A stretch of 64,000 nt of DNA from Anaerolineae bacterium (GCA_019912965.1 JAIOHM010000205.1:124001-188000); one strand, 5' to 3'. Shown: positions 1-8,864, counted from the stretch's first letter. Made by a program: numbers and translations. The notes: generated from the sequence alone by a model not told the origin.

Positions 1-590
1 CCTAGGTTAGGTTCAAGTGTGGTAAACGGGTAATCGGCTATCTTCGGTTTGGCGTTGCTGATAACGGAAAGCAGGGTGGATTTTCCCGCATTAGGCATTC
101 CCACCAAGCCAACATCAGCAATCAATTTCAACTCCAAAACAAGCCACTTTTCCTCACCCGGCTCACCCTTCTCGGCCATTCGGGGTGATTGGTTCGACGA
201 CGTTGCAAAATGTTGGTTGCCACGTCCACCACGCCCACCACGAGCAATAACAATTTGGTCATCGGGCCGCACCAAATCAACAATGACCGTTCCAGTCTCA
301 GCGTCTTTAACTACTGTTCCAGGTGGTACTTCCACTTCTAGTGTATTGGCGCTTAGGCCGCTCATATTTTTGCCGCCACCACGTTCGCCATGCTTGGCCT
401 TAAAGTGGATACCTTTCTTGAATGGTGCGAGTGTATTGATCTTGGGATTAACCTTGAGAATTACATCGCCACCGCGCCCACCATCACCACCCGCAGGACC
501 ACCACGCGGCATAAACTTCTCGCGCAAGAAAGCGACAATGCCATCGCCACCATCGCCACTGCGAACATAAATCTTTACTTCATCGAACAT
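1..590 (-). CDS. obg: GTPase Obg/CgtA, 5' portion (gene runs off the window start)
   Basis: This is the N-terminal part of the ribosome-associated GTPase Obg, which acts in 50S subunit maturation and stress signalling. The reading frame opens with MFDEVKIYVRSGDGGDG and shows the glycine-rich Obg fold with several GG[DR]GG turns over about 155 residues. It then enters the G domain, whose G1 loop GMPNAGKST lies near residue 170. The rest of the G domain and C-terminus are beyond base 1. The ATG at 590 was chosen because the canonical Obg N-terminus starts there; the ribosome-binding site is weak. A second ATG a few bases upstream is out of frame and stops at once. Confidence 0.95.
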   Translation of the reverse strand, partial: MFDEVKIYVRSGDGGDGIVAFLREKFMPRGGPAGGDGGRGGDVILKVNPKINTLAPFKKGIHFKAKHGERGGGKNMSGLSANTLEVEVPPGTVVKDAETGTVIVDLVRPDDQIVIARGGRGGRGNQHFATSSNQSPRMAEKGEPGEEKWLVLELKLIADVGLVGMPNAGKSTLLSVISNAKPKIADYPFTTLEPNL

Positions 591-657
591 CACAACACCA
601 TCTTGATACAGCCCATTTCAAGCTGCATATCTCACTCAGCTTTATGCCAAGCACTTC

Positions 658-1656
658 CTAACATTCTAATCCCGGCAAGGTGTCTGGCTGACCAGCTTTG
701 TACCAAGCAATGGTTTGACGTGCACCTTCGCGGAAATCCGTTGGCACGAAACCCAATTCGCGCCGCGCCTTTTCGCTACTTACGCGCCAGTCATTATACA
801 CATAGGAACGCAAATTTAGCGGCCAGAATGGCTCGGTTCGCGTAACAGCCGAAAACAGTTCCAGTACACGCGCCGTGTTTATCCCCAACCATCCCGGAAT
901 TGGCAGGCGTGGCCATCGCAGATTTGCTTCTTGGCAAACGATGTCAAATGCATCCTTGTGACTGATCCAATCGCCACAAATATTGTAAACCTCGCCCACT
1001 GTTGCCCGGTTTAGCGCCTTCATAATCCCTTGCACAACATCACTGATGTACGCTGGGAAGATGATGTAGCGCCCACCGTTCACTTGCATAATAATGCCAC
1101 GCATGGGGTCTTTAAAAAACAGGCGGTTAAAGGCATATTGCCCCAAAGGGCCATAGTATGCCCCCGGACGCAAGATCACGACAGGCAGATTTTCTTCTTG
1201 ACAGTAACGCATGGCACTCTGCTCACCCTGCCACTTACTACGCTGGTAAGCATCAGCAGGATGCGCCGGATGTGTCTCATCCACAATGCCGTTTGGGTCG
1301 GGCTGTCCAACCAACGCGACAGTCGAAATATGGATGAATCGCTCAATGCCAGCAGCAACCGCTGCCTTTAAAACATTTTCAGTTCCAAGTGCATTGGTAA
1401 TGGCAAAAGCCTTTTCCTCGCCCCAAAATCTGAACATGCCGCCTGCATGAATAACATACTGACAGCCTTCAACACCTTTAACCAATGTTTGGGCATCCAG
1501 TAAATCACCGGGGACAATTTCTGCACCTTGACAGCGTTTCAACCAGAGGTTTTGTTCCGGGTAACGAGTCAACACCCGAACACGAAAACCGGCCTTACAC
1601 AGCGCCGGGACAAGATGGCGACCCAAAAACCCGGTACCACCTGTGAGGAAAATCAT
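658..1656 (-). CDS. NAD(P)-dependent epimerase/dehydratase (extended SDR)
   Basis: Extended short-chain dehydrogenase/reductase of 332 residues. The nucleotide-binding loop GGTGFLG is at residues 6-12, and the catalytic Tyr137 and Lys141 sit in a YxxxK motif. The overall pattern resembles HpnA-like NAD-dependent epimerases or dihydroflavonol-reductase-type enzymes acting on sugar or lipid intermediates. The substrate cannot be told from sequence. It lies just upstream of obg on the same strand with a 67-base gap, and no hopanoid or polysaccharide genes are near. A candidate promoter and an inverted repeat lie 70-130 bases upstream. Confidence 0.85.
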   Translation of the reverse strand: MIFLTGGTGFLGRHLVPALCKAGFRVRVLTRYPEQNLWLKRCQGAEIVPGDLLDAQTLVKGVEGCQYVIHAGGMFRFWGEEKAFAITNALGTENVLKAAVAAGIERFIHISTVALVGQPDPNGIVDETHPAHPADAYQRSKWQGEQSAMRYCQEENLPVVILRPGAYYGPLGQYAFNRLFFKDPMRGIIMQVNGGRYIIFPAYISDVVQGIMKALNRATVGEVYNICGDWISHKDAFDIVCQEANLRWPRLPIPGWLGINTARVLELFSAVTRTEPFWPLNLRSYVYNDWRVSSEKARRELGFVPTDFREGARQTIAWYKAGQPDTLPGLEC

Positions 1657-1724
1657 CCATCACCACCTACACTGGATGCGCCCGAAATTGACGCAAGAAG
1701 AAACTTCAATGATCATGTTCAGCG

Positions 1725-1748
1725 GCGGTTAGCAAACACACTAACCGC
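1725..1748 (-). promoter_or_regulatory. Inverted repeat in the SDR leader
   Basis: A perfect 8-bp inverted repeat (GCGGTTAG, 8-base spacer, CTAACCGC) lies just downstream of a candidate -10 box. It is not followed by a T-run on either strand, so an operator or leader hairpin is more likely than a terminator. Confidence 0.4.
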
Positions 1749-1760
1749 ATTTACACCCAA

Positions 1761-1787
1761 ATTATAGGCTGTTTCAGCTTTCATCAA
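1761..1787 (-). promoter_or_regulatory. Candidate sigma-70-type promoter for the SDR gene
   Basis: On the minus strand a TATAAT box (1766-1761) is preceded by TTGATG (1787-1782) with a short 15-base spacer. The predicted transcription start near 1754 would place the inverted repeat at 1725-1748 in the first bases of the transcript. Confidence 0.35.
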
Positions 1788-1851
1788 CCTTTAAACCGAC
1801 TTTACCAAGCAGGGGAAGAAAAGGCAATCCTGAAAGGAATGACCCAAACGA

Positions 1852-2865
1852 TTACATTTTGGAGCGATCTTTCAGTGCAAGCCAGATATTCTGCCGCAAC
1901 AACGCCCGGCTAACAGGCCTGACAAGATACACATCTACTTTGGCAACAGCCAGCGCCAATGATTGTTGGCTGGACATAGAATAATCTGCAATCACAATAA
2001 TGGGCAGTTCGCGAAGTTCATCAATCTCCTTCACTTTCGCCAGCATTGCCCATCCGTGCATATCTGGCAGTTGCAAATCCATCAGAAGCAAATCAGAATG
2101 CCCATCTTCCAGCAGATGCAGCGCATCGGTGCCCGTCTCCGCCAGACGAACATTCATTTTCATCTCGCGGCAAAGCTCGTGAACAACTTCCCTCTCGTCA
2201 GACTGGTTGAGCAGCAAGACTACCTGTTTATTAGTCGTCAGGAGGGTATCAGTCTGGCTGGCAATCAATGTGGTCAAATCAGGATTGCCGATAGCTGGGG
2301 CAATATCTGGAAGGCCATCAATGTCACGGCGGGATTCAACAAATGCAATCACGGCCTTATCAAACAGATGTGGCGCACGATTAGCTAATTCCTTCTGAAT
2401 ATTCTCAGCTTCCTTGAGTTCAGCAAAAGGTTTTTCGTTTTTGCCTACAATGGCCACCAAATCACTTCGATCAGTTGCCATTACATCGTCTGTCAATCCT
2501 AAGCCAGCCAACATCCCATGAACAACATTTAGTTTAGTCGTCGGTAGTGTGGTATTGATGTAATACAACCGAACCCGGTTAGGTAATCGTTCCTGGGTTG
2601 TGCGTTGTTCATAAACATGTGGTTCGGGCAGTGCTGTCAACCATACGTAATTACGGTTGAAGTGCTCCACCCGCCCCGCAGATTTCAACTGATTCAGTTC
2701 ATGGTCAGTGATGGCATGACCATATTGATCATCGCTCAAGGTGTGGAAATGCCCGGAAAGCAAGTCCTGTCCCCGGTTATCACCGAGTTGAACGACGAAC
2801 GCACCATCCACCATAATAAAGACAAAATGGCGGGGAATGGCGGTGCCACTCTGGATTTTCTTCAT
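1852..2865 (-). CDS. Protein with degenerate C-terminal response-regulator receiver domain
   Basis: A 337-residue protein. Residues 1-210 are an alpha/beta region I do not recognise. Residues 212-333 are a CheY-like receiver fold with the phosphoacceptor-type Asp263 in MDLQLPD. Other hallmark residues are changed: the acidic pair at the end of strand 1 is Asn220-Gln221, the conserved Ser/Thr is Ala293, and the conserved Lys is Arg316 (RP instead of KP). Loss of the metal-binding acids makes ordinary phosphotransfer doubtful, so it may work as a phosphorylation-independent pseudo-receiver. No DNA-binding domain is visible. It is followed on the same strand by the SDR gene and preceded by the AAA ATPase gene. 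Confidence 0.75.
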   Translation of the reverse strand: MKKIQSGTAIPRHFVFIMVDGAFVVQLGDNRGQDLLSGHFHTLSDDQYGHAITDHELNQLKSAGRVEHFNRNYVWLTALPEPHVYEQRTTQERLPNRVRLYYINTTLPTTKLNVVHGMLAGLGLTDDVMATDRSDLVAIVGKNEKPFAELKEAENIQKELANRAPHLFDKAVIAFVESRRDIDGLPDIAPAIGNPDLTTLIASQTDTLLTTNKQVVLLLNQSDEREVVHELCREMKMNVRLAETGTDALHLLEDGHSDLLLMDLQLPDMHGWAMLAKVKEIDELRELPIIVIADYSMSSQQSLALAVAKVDVYLVRPVSRALLRQNIWLALKDRSKM

Positions 2866-2930
2866 TGTATCTTAGTCATCGCCACCTACAACACAGGGTT
2901 ATAGAGGCATACTTCCACATAGATTGAATG

Positions 2931-4301
2931 CTACAGTTTGACGAAATATGAGGCGGCTGCTCTATCAAGCAATTCTTTCGTCAAAACAGGCGGTTGGTTG
3001 TAATAGGACGCGATGTCAAGTAATTGATTCAGCAAATCACGCGGATGCACAGAACGTAGTGGTCGATCATGATTGATGTACCATTCTTTTAGTAGATATG
3101 CCAAAGCCTGTTCGTCATATTTGACCTTTTTCGCGTCGCACATGCGCTTGAAGATTTCGCGAAATTCTTCATAGCTAGGGTCTCCAACCTGGATTTTATG
3201 GCGAATACGACGCAGGAAAGCATCATCTACCAGTTCACGGGGATCAAGATTAGTCGAGAATACGATCAGCACAAAAAACGGAATTTCAATCTTCCGTCCA
3301 GTTGCCAGTGTTAAAAAGTCTACCCCTTTTTCCAGCGGCACAATCCAGCGGTTCAGCAGATCGCGAGGGCGCACCTGCTGACGACCAAAGTCGTCAATCA
3401 GGAACATACCGCCGTTAGCTTTCACCTGGAACGGCGCTTCGTAGTATTTGTTAGTATCGTCATAAACCAGATCAAGACCAGCTAGCGTGAGTTCACCGCC
3501 AACCATAATCATTGGACGTTTGATACGTAACCAGCGCGGGTCAGAGATCACACCTGTTCCCTGTTTTACGACACCACTCCTCTCAGAAAGTTCATGGTTC
3601 ACATCGTCAAATACGCGAATAACCTGCCCATCGACATCAATCGCGTAAGGAATCCACATATCGTCACCCAAAATTAAGCGACCAATCACTTCTGCAATCG
3701 TCGTCTTGCCATTACCTGGCGGGCCATAGAGAAAGATCGAACGCCCTGAGTTAATAGCCGGGCCAACCCGCCCAAGCATATCCTCTGAAATGACAAGATG
3801 TTGTAACACCTGCTTAAGATCGGCCTCATGAACAGTTAAACGTTCGCGGTTCTGTGACCGCAGCGAAGTAATATACTGGTCAAGCGTAACCGGAGCAGGC
3901 CCAGCATATTGCGAACGTTCTAACGCCTCGCGTGCTTTCTCAGAGCCTTTGCTGGAAATGGTATACTGATAGGATACTTCGCCAAAACCGCCCGCGCCGC
4001 GTACTTCAATATACTTTTCACGTTTCAAGAAATCGATGATTGTATCCAGCACACCTGTGTATGGCAGTTTGACAATTTCCGAAATTTCCGTTCCGGAAAG
4101 CACCCCCCCTAGGTAAAGAACCTTAAGCGCCAGATCAGCCACATTCAACATATTCAAACCGGTATCTTCCAGCTTGGTCAGGGGTGGTGGAGTCCAAGGC
4201 GCGCCAAGTGGTTGAGTCCCGCCTGGCATCGGCTGTCCAGCCAGCTTTTTAATTGGTTGCACAGGTCGGGGCGGTGCATTACGCGTCGGTTGATCAGTCA
4301 T
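2931..4301 (-). CDS. AAA family ATPase with N-terminal winged-helix-like region
   Basis: A 456-residue P-loop ATPase. A Pro-rich start (about 45 residues) is followed by a winged-helix-like segment (about 50-130). The AAA module has Walker A GPPGNGKTT at residues 193-201 and Walker B FLIDDFG near residue 300, followed by arginine-containing sensor regions. Helix-rich sequence forms the C-terminus. Proteins of this kind are annotated as MoxR-like or chaperone-type ATPases; the partner is unknown and no VWA-domain gene is adjacent. The ATG at 4301 has a good GGAGG five bases upstream. It is divergent from the MBL-fold gene across a 261-base spacer with no clear promoter that I could assign. Confidence 0.85.
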   Translation of the reverse strand: MTDQPTRNAPPRPVQPIKKLAGQPMPGGTQPLGAPWTPPPLTKLEDTGLNMLNVADLALKVLYLGGVLSGTEISEIVKLPYTGVLDTIIDFLKREKYIEVRGAGGFGEVSYQYTISSKGSEKAREALERSQYAGPAPVTLDQYITSLRSQNRERLTVHEADLKQVLQHLVISEDMLGRVGPAINSGRSIFLYGPPGNGKTTIAEVIGRLILGDDMWIPYAIDVDGQVIRVFDDVNHELSERSGVVKQGTGVISDPRWLRIKRPMIMVGGELTLAGLDLVYDDTNKYYEAPFQVKANGGMFLIDDFGRQQVRPRDLLNRWIVPLEKGVDFLTLATGRKIEIPFFVLIVFSTNLDPRELVDDAFLRRIRHKIQVGDPSYEEFREIFKRMCDAKKVKYDEQALAYLLKEWYINHDRPLRSVHPRDLLNQLLDIASYYNQPPVLTKELLDRAAASYFVKL

Positions 4302-4562
4302 TGAATCCTCCAGTGTTCATTCGACATTATGAACACGCAGGGCGCAGAGACGCGCCGCGAACATCTCGATCAGAATGGGTTAGTCCGGTGTGTGGCAACC
4401 ACCACAATTGACCGGGCATAAAGGCGCATTAAAATAGAATGAAACTGAGTCGATTATATGCATCGTTCTCGGTAAATTATATAGTACACTCGTTGGGTCG
4501 CACAAGCGCCCTAGCATTGAGTATTGTACAGATTAGCACAATAGAGGTCGTAAACGCATTTT

Positions 4563-5174
4563 ATGATAGATAACATCCAGTGGTTAGGGCATGGTAGCTT
4601 TTTCATTCAAGGGCCGCCGTTGATTTACATCAACCCCTGGCGTGTGGCACGCAGCATTTTCCACGCGGATGTCATTCTGGTTGGGCACCACCACGCTGAA
4701 CATTATTCCCCAGCTGATATCAACAAATTACGAGGGACAGAAACCCGTATCATCACTAATGAACAGGTCGCAAAGGAAATCGATCATTGTACAATTCTTC
4801 GACCCTGGCAAAGTGTTCAGATTGACCGGGCAGGTATCAAAGCAATTCCAGCTTATTCTCCAAAAGGCTGGCAGCACCCACAATCAGACGGTGGATTGGG
4901 ATTCCTCATCTCACTGAATTACTACGACATCTACTATGCAGGTGATACCGACATCACAGAAGAAATGGGACGCATCCGCCCGGACATTGCCATTCTGCCA
5001 ATTGATGGTAACGGAACACTCAATGTCCTTAACGCTGCAGAGGTGGTCAAACAGATGCGCCCGCGATGGGTCATCCCATGCAATTGGGGGCCGGGGGACG
5101 AAAATAATGTACGCCTGTTCCAGCAGGAAGTGGGGGGACGAGCGGAAGTTATCATCCCGACGCTAGTGCCTTAA
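4563..5174 (+). CDS. MBL-fold metallo-hydrolase (UlaG/COG2220-like)
   Basis: A 203-residue metallo-beta-lactamase-fold protein. The metal motif is at residues 42-47 (HHHAEH), so the aspartate usual in HxHxDH is Glu here. A second metal-ligand region, AGDTDIT, lies near residue 123. The length and the N-terminal GHGSFFI pattern fit the short COG2220/UlaG-like branch, often annotated as Zn-dependent hydrolase of unknown substrate. It is monocistronic and followed by a hairpin with a T-run before the convergent clpX. Confidence 0.85.
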   Translation: MIDNIQWLGHGSFFIQGPPLIYINPWRVARSIFHADVILVGHHHAEHYSPADINKLRGTETRIITNEQVAKEIDHCTILRPWQSVQIDRAGIKAIPAYSPKGWQHPQSDGGLGFLISLNYYDIYYAGDTDITEEMGRIRPDIAILPIDGNGTLNVLNAAEVVKQMRPRWVIPCNWGPGDENNVRLFQQEVGGRAEVIIPTLVP

Positions 5175-5189
5175 AGCCATGTAAGCAAA

Positions 5190-5218
5190 AGGCGGAGTTT
5201 GCACCCCGCCTATTTTTA
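5190..5218 (+). terminator. Rho-independent terminator after the MBL-fold gene
   Basis: AGGCGG (5190-5195) pairs with CCGCCT (5206-5211), followed by ATTTTTAT. The A-run on the other side may let it also serve the convergent clpX transcript. Confidence 0.7.
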
Positions 5219-5238
5219 TGCTGAAAAACCGACAACGA

Positions 5239-6534
5239 TCAAGCTGCCGGGTTCAACTTACCGCCATCATGCCAGGTGAGCAGCACATCATCCGGCCCAA
5301 AGATATGAGGTTGTGCTTTGCCATTAATTACTTCAGCATCAATCACAACACGCTGAATATCGTCGCGTCCGGGAATTTCAAACATCACATTCAGCAAGCA
5401 GCTTTCGATAATTGATCGCAGACCTCGAGCACCTGTTCCGCGTTCCATTGCCAGATCAGCCGCCGCACCCAAAGCCGATTCTTCAAACTTCAGTTCGACA
5501 TCATCCAGCGACAGCAAATACTCATACTGCCGTGTCAGAGCATTTTTCGGCTCAACCATGATCTTGATGAGCGCATCCCGATTCAGAGGATCGACATTCA
5601 CCAGCACGGGCAAACGTCCCACAAATTCAGGAATCAAACCGAATGACATCAAATCTTCCGGGCTAACCTGCCGCAGCAGTGAACCAGTATCAGTTTCCAC
5701 CTGCTTAGTAGTGGTATGGAAGCCAAGCGAACCCTTCATACCAATACGACGGCTAATGCGTTCCTCAATTCCAGCGAATGTACCACCGCAGATGAACAGA
5801 ATATCCGATGTATCAATCTGGAGAAATTCCTGATGTGGATGCTTGCGCCCACCTTGCGGTGGAACATTTGCCAGTGTACCTTCCAGAATTTTCAGGAGCG
5901 CTTGCTGTACCCCTTCACCTGATACATCACGAGTGATGGATGGATTATCATTTGACTTACGAGCAATTTTGTCGATCTCATCAATGTAGATAATGCCCTT
6001 CTCTGCCCGTGCAATATCTCCATCCGCAGCCTGAATTAGGCGTAGAAGAATATTCTCGACGTCTTCTCCAACATACCCGGCTTCAGTAAGCGCAGTTGCA
6101 TCCGCAATACAGAACGGCACATCCAGAACACGAGCCAAAGTTTGCGCCATTAGCGTTTTACCGCTGCCAGTTGGCCCAATGATGACGATATTGCTCTTTT
6201 GAAGTTCAACCTCGTCATTACTGTTACCAGACTGAATGCGCTTATAGTGGTTGTAAACTGCCACACTCAACACGCGCTTGGCCTGTTCCTGACCAACTAC
6301 ATATTCATCAAGGTGTTCCATGATTTCGCGGGGGGAAAGCAAACGTTCAATTTGGAAACCTTCATCTGGAAGATGGTAGGAGGATGCAATACTGGCTTCC
6401 ATCAACTTCATTTGGCAACGTTCCACACAACGATTGCAGATGAAAACCCCTGGTGGCCCAGCCAGCAGGTGTTCAACTTCCATCTCGCTACGTCCGCAGA
6501 ACGAGCAACGGGGATTGCTGGAGAGGTAACTCAC
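5239..6534 (-). CDS. clpX: ATP-dependent Clp protease ATP-binding subunit ClpX
   Basis: ClpX unfoldase of 431 residues that feeds substrates to ClpP. The N-terminal zinc-binding domain has four cysteines in two CxxC pairs (CSFC near residue 10, CNRC near 33). Walker A is GPTGSGKT and Walker B is IIYIDEID. Sensor and small-domain sequence follow (RGTGARGLRSIIE). The start is a GTG overlapping the clpP stop by four bases (GTGA), so translation is coupled. It is the last gene of tig-clpP-clpX, an arrangement conserved in many bacteria. Confidence 0.97.
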   Translation of the reverse strand: MSYLSSNPRCSFCGRSEMEVEHLLAGPPGVFICNRCVERCQMKLMEASIASSYHLPDEGFQIERLLSPREIMEHLDEYVVGQEQAKRVLSVAVYNHYKRIQSGNSNDEVELQKSNIVIIGPTGSGKTLMAQTLARVLDVPFCIADATALTEAGYVGEDVENILLRLIQAADGDIARAEKGIIYIDEIDKIARKSNDNPSITRDVSGEGVQQALLKILEGTLANVPPQGGRKHPHQEFLQIDTSDILFICGGTFAGIEERISRRIGMKGSLGFHTTTKQVETDTGSLLRQVSPEDLMSFGLIPEFVGRLPVLVNVDPLNRDALIKIMVEPKNALTRQYEYLLSLDDVELKFEESALGAAADLAMERGTGARGLRSIIESCLLNVMFEIPGRDDIQRVVIDAEVINGKAQPHIFGPDDVLLTWHDGGKLNPAA

Positions 6535-7145
6535 GCCTTCTGCTCCTCTTTCGACACCGTGCTTCCCAGCACCGAATCGATCAAACCATACTCCACTGCC
6601 TGCACAGCGCTGAAGTAAATATCACGGTCGGTATCACGCTCCAGAATATCACGATCCTGACCAGTATGCTTCACAAAAATATCATTGATACGGTCTTTCA
6701 AGCGCATAATTTCATTGGCTTGAATCACGATATCAGACGCCTGACCCTGCGCCCCGCCCAATGGCTGATGCATATGGATGGTGGCATTTGGCAATGCATA
6801 ACGCAGTGCATGTTCACCCGCTGTCAGCAGCACTGTACCAAAACTGGCTGTCAGACCAATCGCTACGGTACTCACTGGCGCAGAAATTTGCTGCATGGCA
6901 TCGTAGATAGCTAGACCTGCATACACCACACCACCCGGGGAGTTGATGTACATATTAATCTGACGATCAGGATCTTCGCGCTGGAGGTAAAGCAACTGTG
7001 CGACAATCAGGTTTGCCACCTGGTCGTTAATCGGTGTACCCAGCAAAACAATTCGATCACGCAGTAACAGGGAATAAATATCGTAGGCACGTTCGCCCCG
7101 GCTGCCCTGTTCAATCACCATTGGGATGACGTTATAAACACTCAT
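6531..7145 (-). CDS. clpP: ATP-dependent Clp protease proteolytic subunit ClpP
   Basis: Serine peptidase ClpP of 204 residues, the barrel-forming partner of ClpX. The catalytic triad is visible as Ser101 (in TASFG), His126 (in IHMHQP) and Asp175 (in DTDRD), matching the spacing of the family. The start ATG overlaps the tig stop by four bases (ATGA) and the 3' end overlaps clpX by four bases, so all three genes are translationally coupled. Confidence 0.97.
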   Translation of the reverse strand: MSVYNVIPMVIEQGSRGERAYDIYSLLLRDRIVLLGTPINDQVANLIVAQLLYLQREDPDRQINMYINSPGGVVYAGLAIYDAMQQISAPVSTVAIGLTASFGTVLLTAGEHALRYALPNATIHMHQPLGGAQGQASDIVIQANEIMRLKDRINDIFVKHTGQDRDILERDTDRDIYFSAVQAVEYGLIDSVLGSTVSKEEQKA

Positions 7146-8617
7146 TCAGCTTCTCCTTGTTCCGTTACTTCGCTCGATGTAGTGGCTGCTTCTTCCGACA
7201 AGGCGGGTGCTTCACCTTTCGCAATTGCCACAATCCGATCCAAAACACCCTGTTCCATCAGATCATTCTTGATATTCTCACGCATTGCTGGGGTATCCAG
7301 AGCTGAACGCAGCGACTCAGCCTGATCACCAAACTGCCCCAGCATCTTGTCGATCTGCTCGACAATGCTGGATTCAGTAACATCAATCTTTTCGGCACTC
7401 ATGATCTCACGCAGTACCAATGATCGCTTGATGTTCTGAACGGCAACATCATGGTAATCAGTCTTGATAGCATCGCGTTCTTTACCAGAGATACGAATAT
7501 AATCATCCAGCGTCAACCCTTGCCGCCGCAAATCACGGTCGAGCCGTTCAAGATACTCTTCGGATTGGTCATCAATCAGTGCTTCCGGGAAGTTGATGGT
7601 AGCCTTGTTGACGAGTTCATCCAGCACTTGCCCGGCAAAGTCAGATTTCGCTCGCTGCTCAACAGATTTTTGCAAATTTTCGCGCATTCGCATTCGCAAT
7701 TCCAGCAGTGTAAGTGGCTTCTCCTCTTTTTCAGTGACACGCGCCGCGAAGTCGTCGTTCATAGCAGGCAGTGTCATAGTTTCAATCTTCTTGACACTTA
7801 CCTTGAATTGTGCCCGTTTCCCCGCAAATTCCTGGTATTCCTTTTCGTCATCAGGGTATGTCAGTTCAAAAACGCGCTCTTCGTTAGCGGCTGCACCGAC
7901 TAATGCATCTCTAAAACCCGGCGCTGGTTCTTCGTTTTCTTCACCCAGCACCAAGACAGTATTGTGTTCATGGATAAACTCATTACCACCCAAACCGTGA
8001 TCGTGAGCATGTTCATGGTCATCATCATGGTCATGAGAATGCTCGTGTTCACCTTCAGGTTTGCCTTCTTCGGCCTTCTCGCCTTCGATAGCATCTTCGC
8101 CAATCAGTTTGGCGTACATTTCGACGGTAACACGATTCCCGATTGCCACAGGTTGCTGGCTTTCCTCGATCACCGCATGTTGTTCCTGAAGCTGTCGCAT
8201 TGAGCGATTAACTTGGTCATCCTCAACCATCGGTTCACTAAATTCCAGCCGAACCGAGCGATAATCACCCAGATCAACCGTCGGTTGTAGTGGAACTACA
8301 AATTTAAAGGTTGGTTCTGGATCAACCTGAAAATCTTCCAGTTCACCGGGGCCGTAGGGTTGCACTTCAGATTGGTCGAGCGCCTGCTTATAAACTTCAT
8401 TACCCAGAATTTCCAGAGCATCTTCCAGAATAGCGCCTTCCCCAAGAAACTGAAGAAGGACACGATATGGAACTTTACCCTTGCGAAAACCGGGAATGTT
8501 GACTCGTTTCGAGAGGTTTCGGGCGGCGGTCTGTTTGGCTTGTTCCAAACGCTGCGGCTCAAGCGTTACGGTAAATCGAGCCGTATGATTTTCGAGGCGT
8601 TCAGTTTGAATATTCAA
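7142..8617 (-). CDS. tig: Trigger factor with His-rich insert
   Basis: Ribosome-associated chaperone and peptidyl-prolyl isomerase. The N-terminal ribosome-binding domain carries the signature NIPGFRKGKVPYR, a PPIase (FKBP-like) domain follows, and the C-terminal substrate-binding domain is helical. The length is about 491 residues, longer than the usual 430-450. The excess is an acidic, His-rich insert at about residues 189-218 (ten His in thirty residues) in the PPIase region, reminiscent of SlyD-type metal-binding tails. The TTG at 8617 was chosen because AAAGGA lies upstream at proper spacing. The longest open frame would begin at 8653, inside the promoter -10 box. Confidence 0.95.
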   Translation of the reverse strand: MNIQTERLENHTARFTVTLEPQRLEQAKQTAARNLSKRVNIPGFRKGKVPYRVLLQFLGEGAILEDALEILGNEVYKQALDQSEVQPYGPGELEDFQVDPEPTFKFVVPLQPTVDLGDYRSVRLEFSEPMVEDDQVNRSMRQLQEQHAVIEESQQPVAIGNRVTVEMYAKLIGEDAIEGEKAEEGKPEGEHEHSHDHDDDHEHAHDHGLGGNEFIHEHNTVLVLGEENEEPAPGFRDALVGAAANEERVFELTYPDDEKEYQEFAGKRAQFKVSVKKIETMTLPAMNDDFAARVTEKEEKPLTLLELRMRMRENLQKSVEQRAKSDFAGQVLDELVNKATINFPEALIDDQSEEYLERLDRDLRRQGLTLDDYIRISGKERDAIKTDYHDVAVQNIKRSLVLREIMSAEKIDVTESSIVEQIDKMLGQFGDQAESLRSALDTPAMRENIKNDLMEQGVLDRIVAIAKGEAPALSEEAATTSSEVTEQGEAE

Positions 8618-8652
8618 GAGTCTATCCTTTAGAGGCAAAGCTCTAATACGCA

Positions 8653-8661
8653 ATTATAGCA
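8653..8661 (-). promoter_or_regulatory. Extended -10 promoter of tig-clpP-clpX
   Basis: TGCTATAAT on the minus strand is a perfect extended -10 element. The predicted start near 8646 gives a leader of about 29 bases before the TTG start of tig. No strong -35 is seen, as is common for extended -10 promoters. Confidence 0.6.
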
Positions 8662-8709
8662 CTGGGAGAAACGCGTTGCTGTAAACGTTTTATTAGATAT
8701 TTGAACAGA

Positions 8710-8729
8710 AAGGCGCATCAAAGCGCCTT
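8710..8729 (-). terminator. Hairpin downstream of tRNA-Leu
   Basis: A perfect 7-bp stem (AAGGCGC / GCGCCTT, 6-base loop) lies just past the tRNA 3' end, with only a short weak T-tract. It probably terminates the tRNA transcript before the tig promoter. Confidence 0.55.
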
Positions 8730-8734
8730 AAGGA

Positions 8735-8816
8735 TGGGGAAGGCGGGACTCGAACCCGCAAGGTTTTCACCACATGATCCTAAGTCATGCGCGTATGCCA
8801 GTTCCGCCACTTCCCC
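8735..8816 (-). tRNA. tRNA-Leu (anticodon UAG)
   Basis: The minus strand folds into a class II tRNA. The acceptor stem is GGGGAAG / CTTCCCC with discriminator A. The anticodon stem CATGA/TCATG encloses the loop CTTAGGA with anticodon TAG. A long variable arm (GGTGAAAACCTT) and the T-arm GCGGGTTCGAGTCCCGC follow. CCA is not encoded. The anticodon reads CUN leucine codons. Confidence 0.96.
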
Positions 8817-8864
8817 GTGAGTAAACGATTATAAGGCAACCCCTAAGCCCCTCACAAGGGCTAA

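Noticed and set aside
49..845. Two plus-strand open frames at the window start
   Set aside because: They are antisense to obg and to the end of the SDR gene; the minus-strand reading gives the full Obg signature.
8618..8653. Longer start of trigger factor
   Set aside because: The TTG at 8653 lies within the extended -10 box, and the ribosome-binding site AAAGGA favours 8617.
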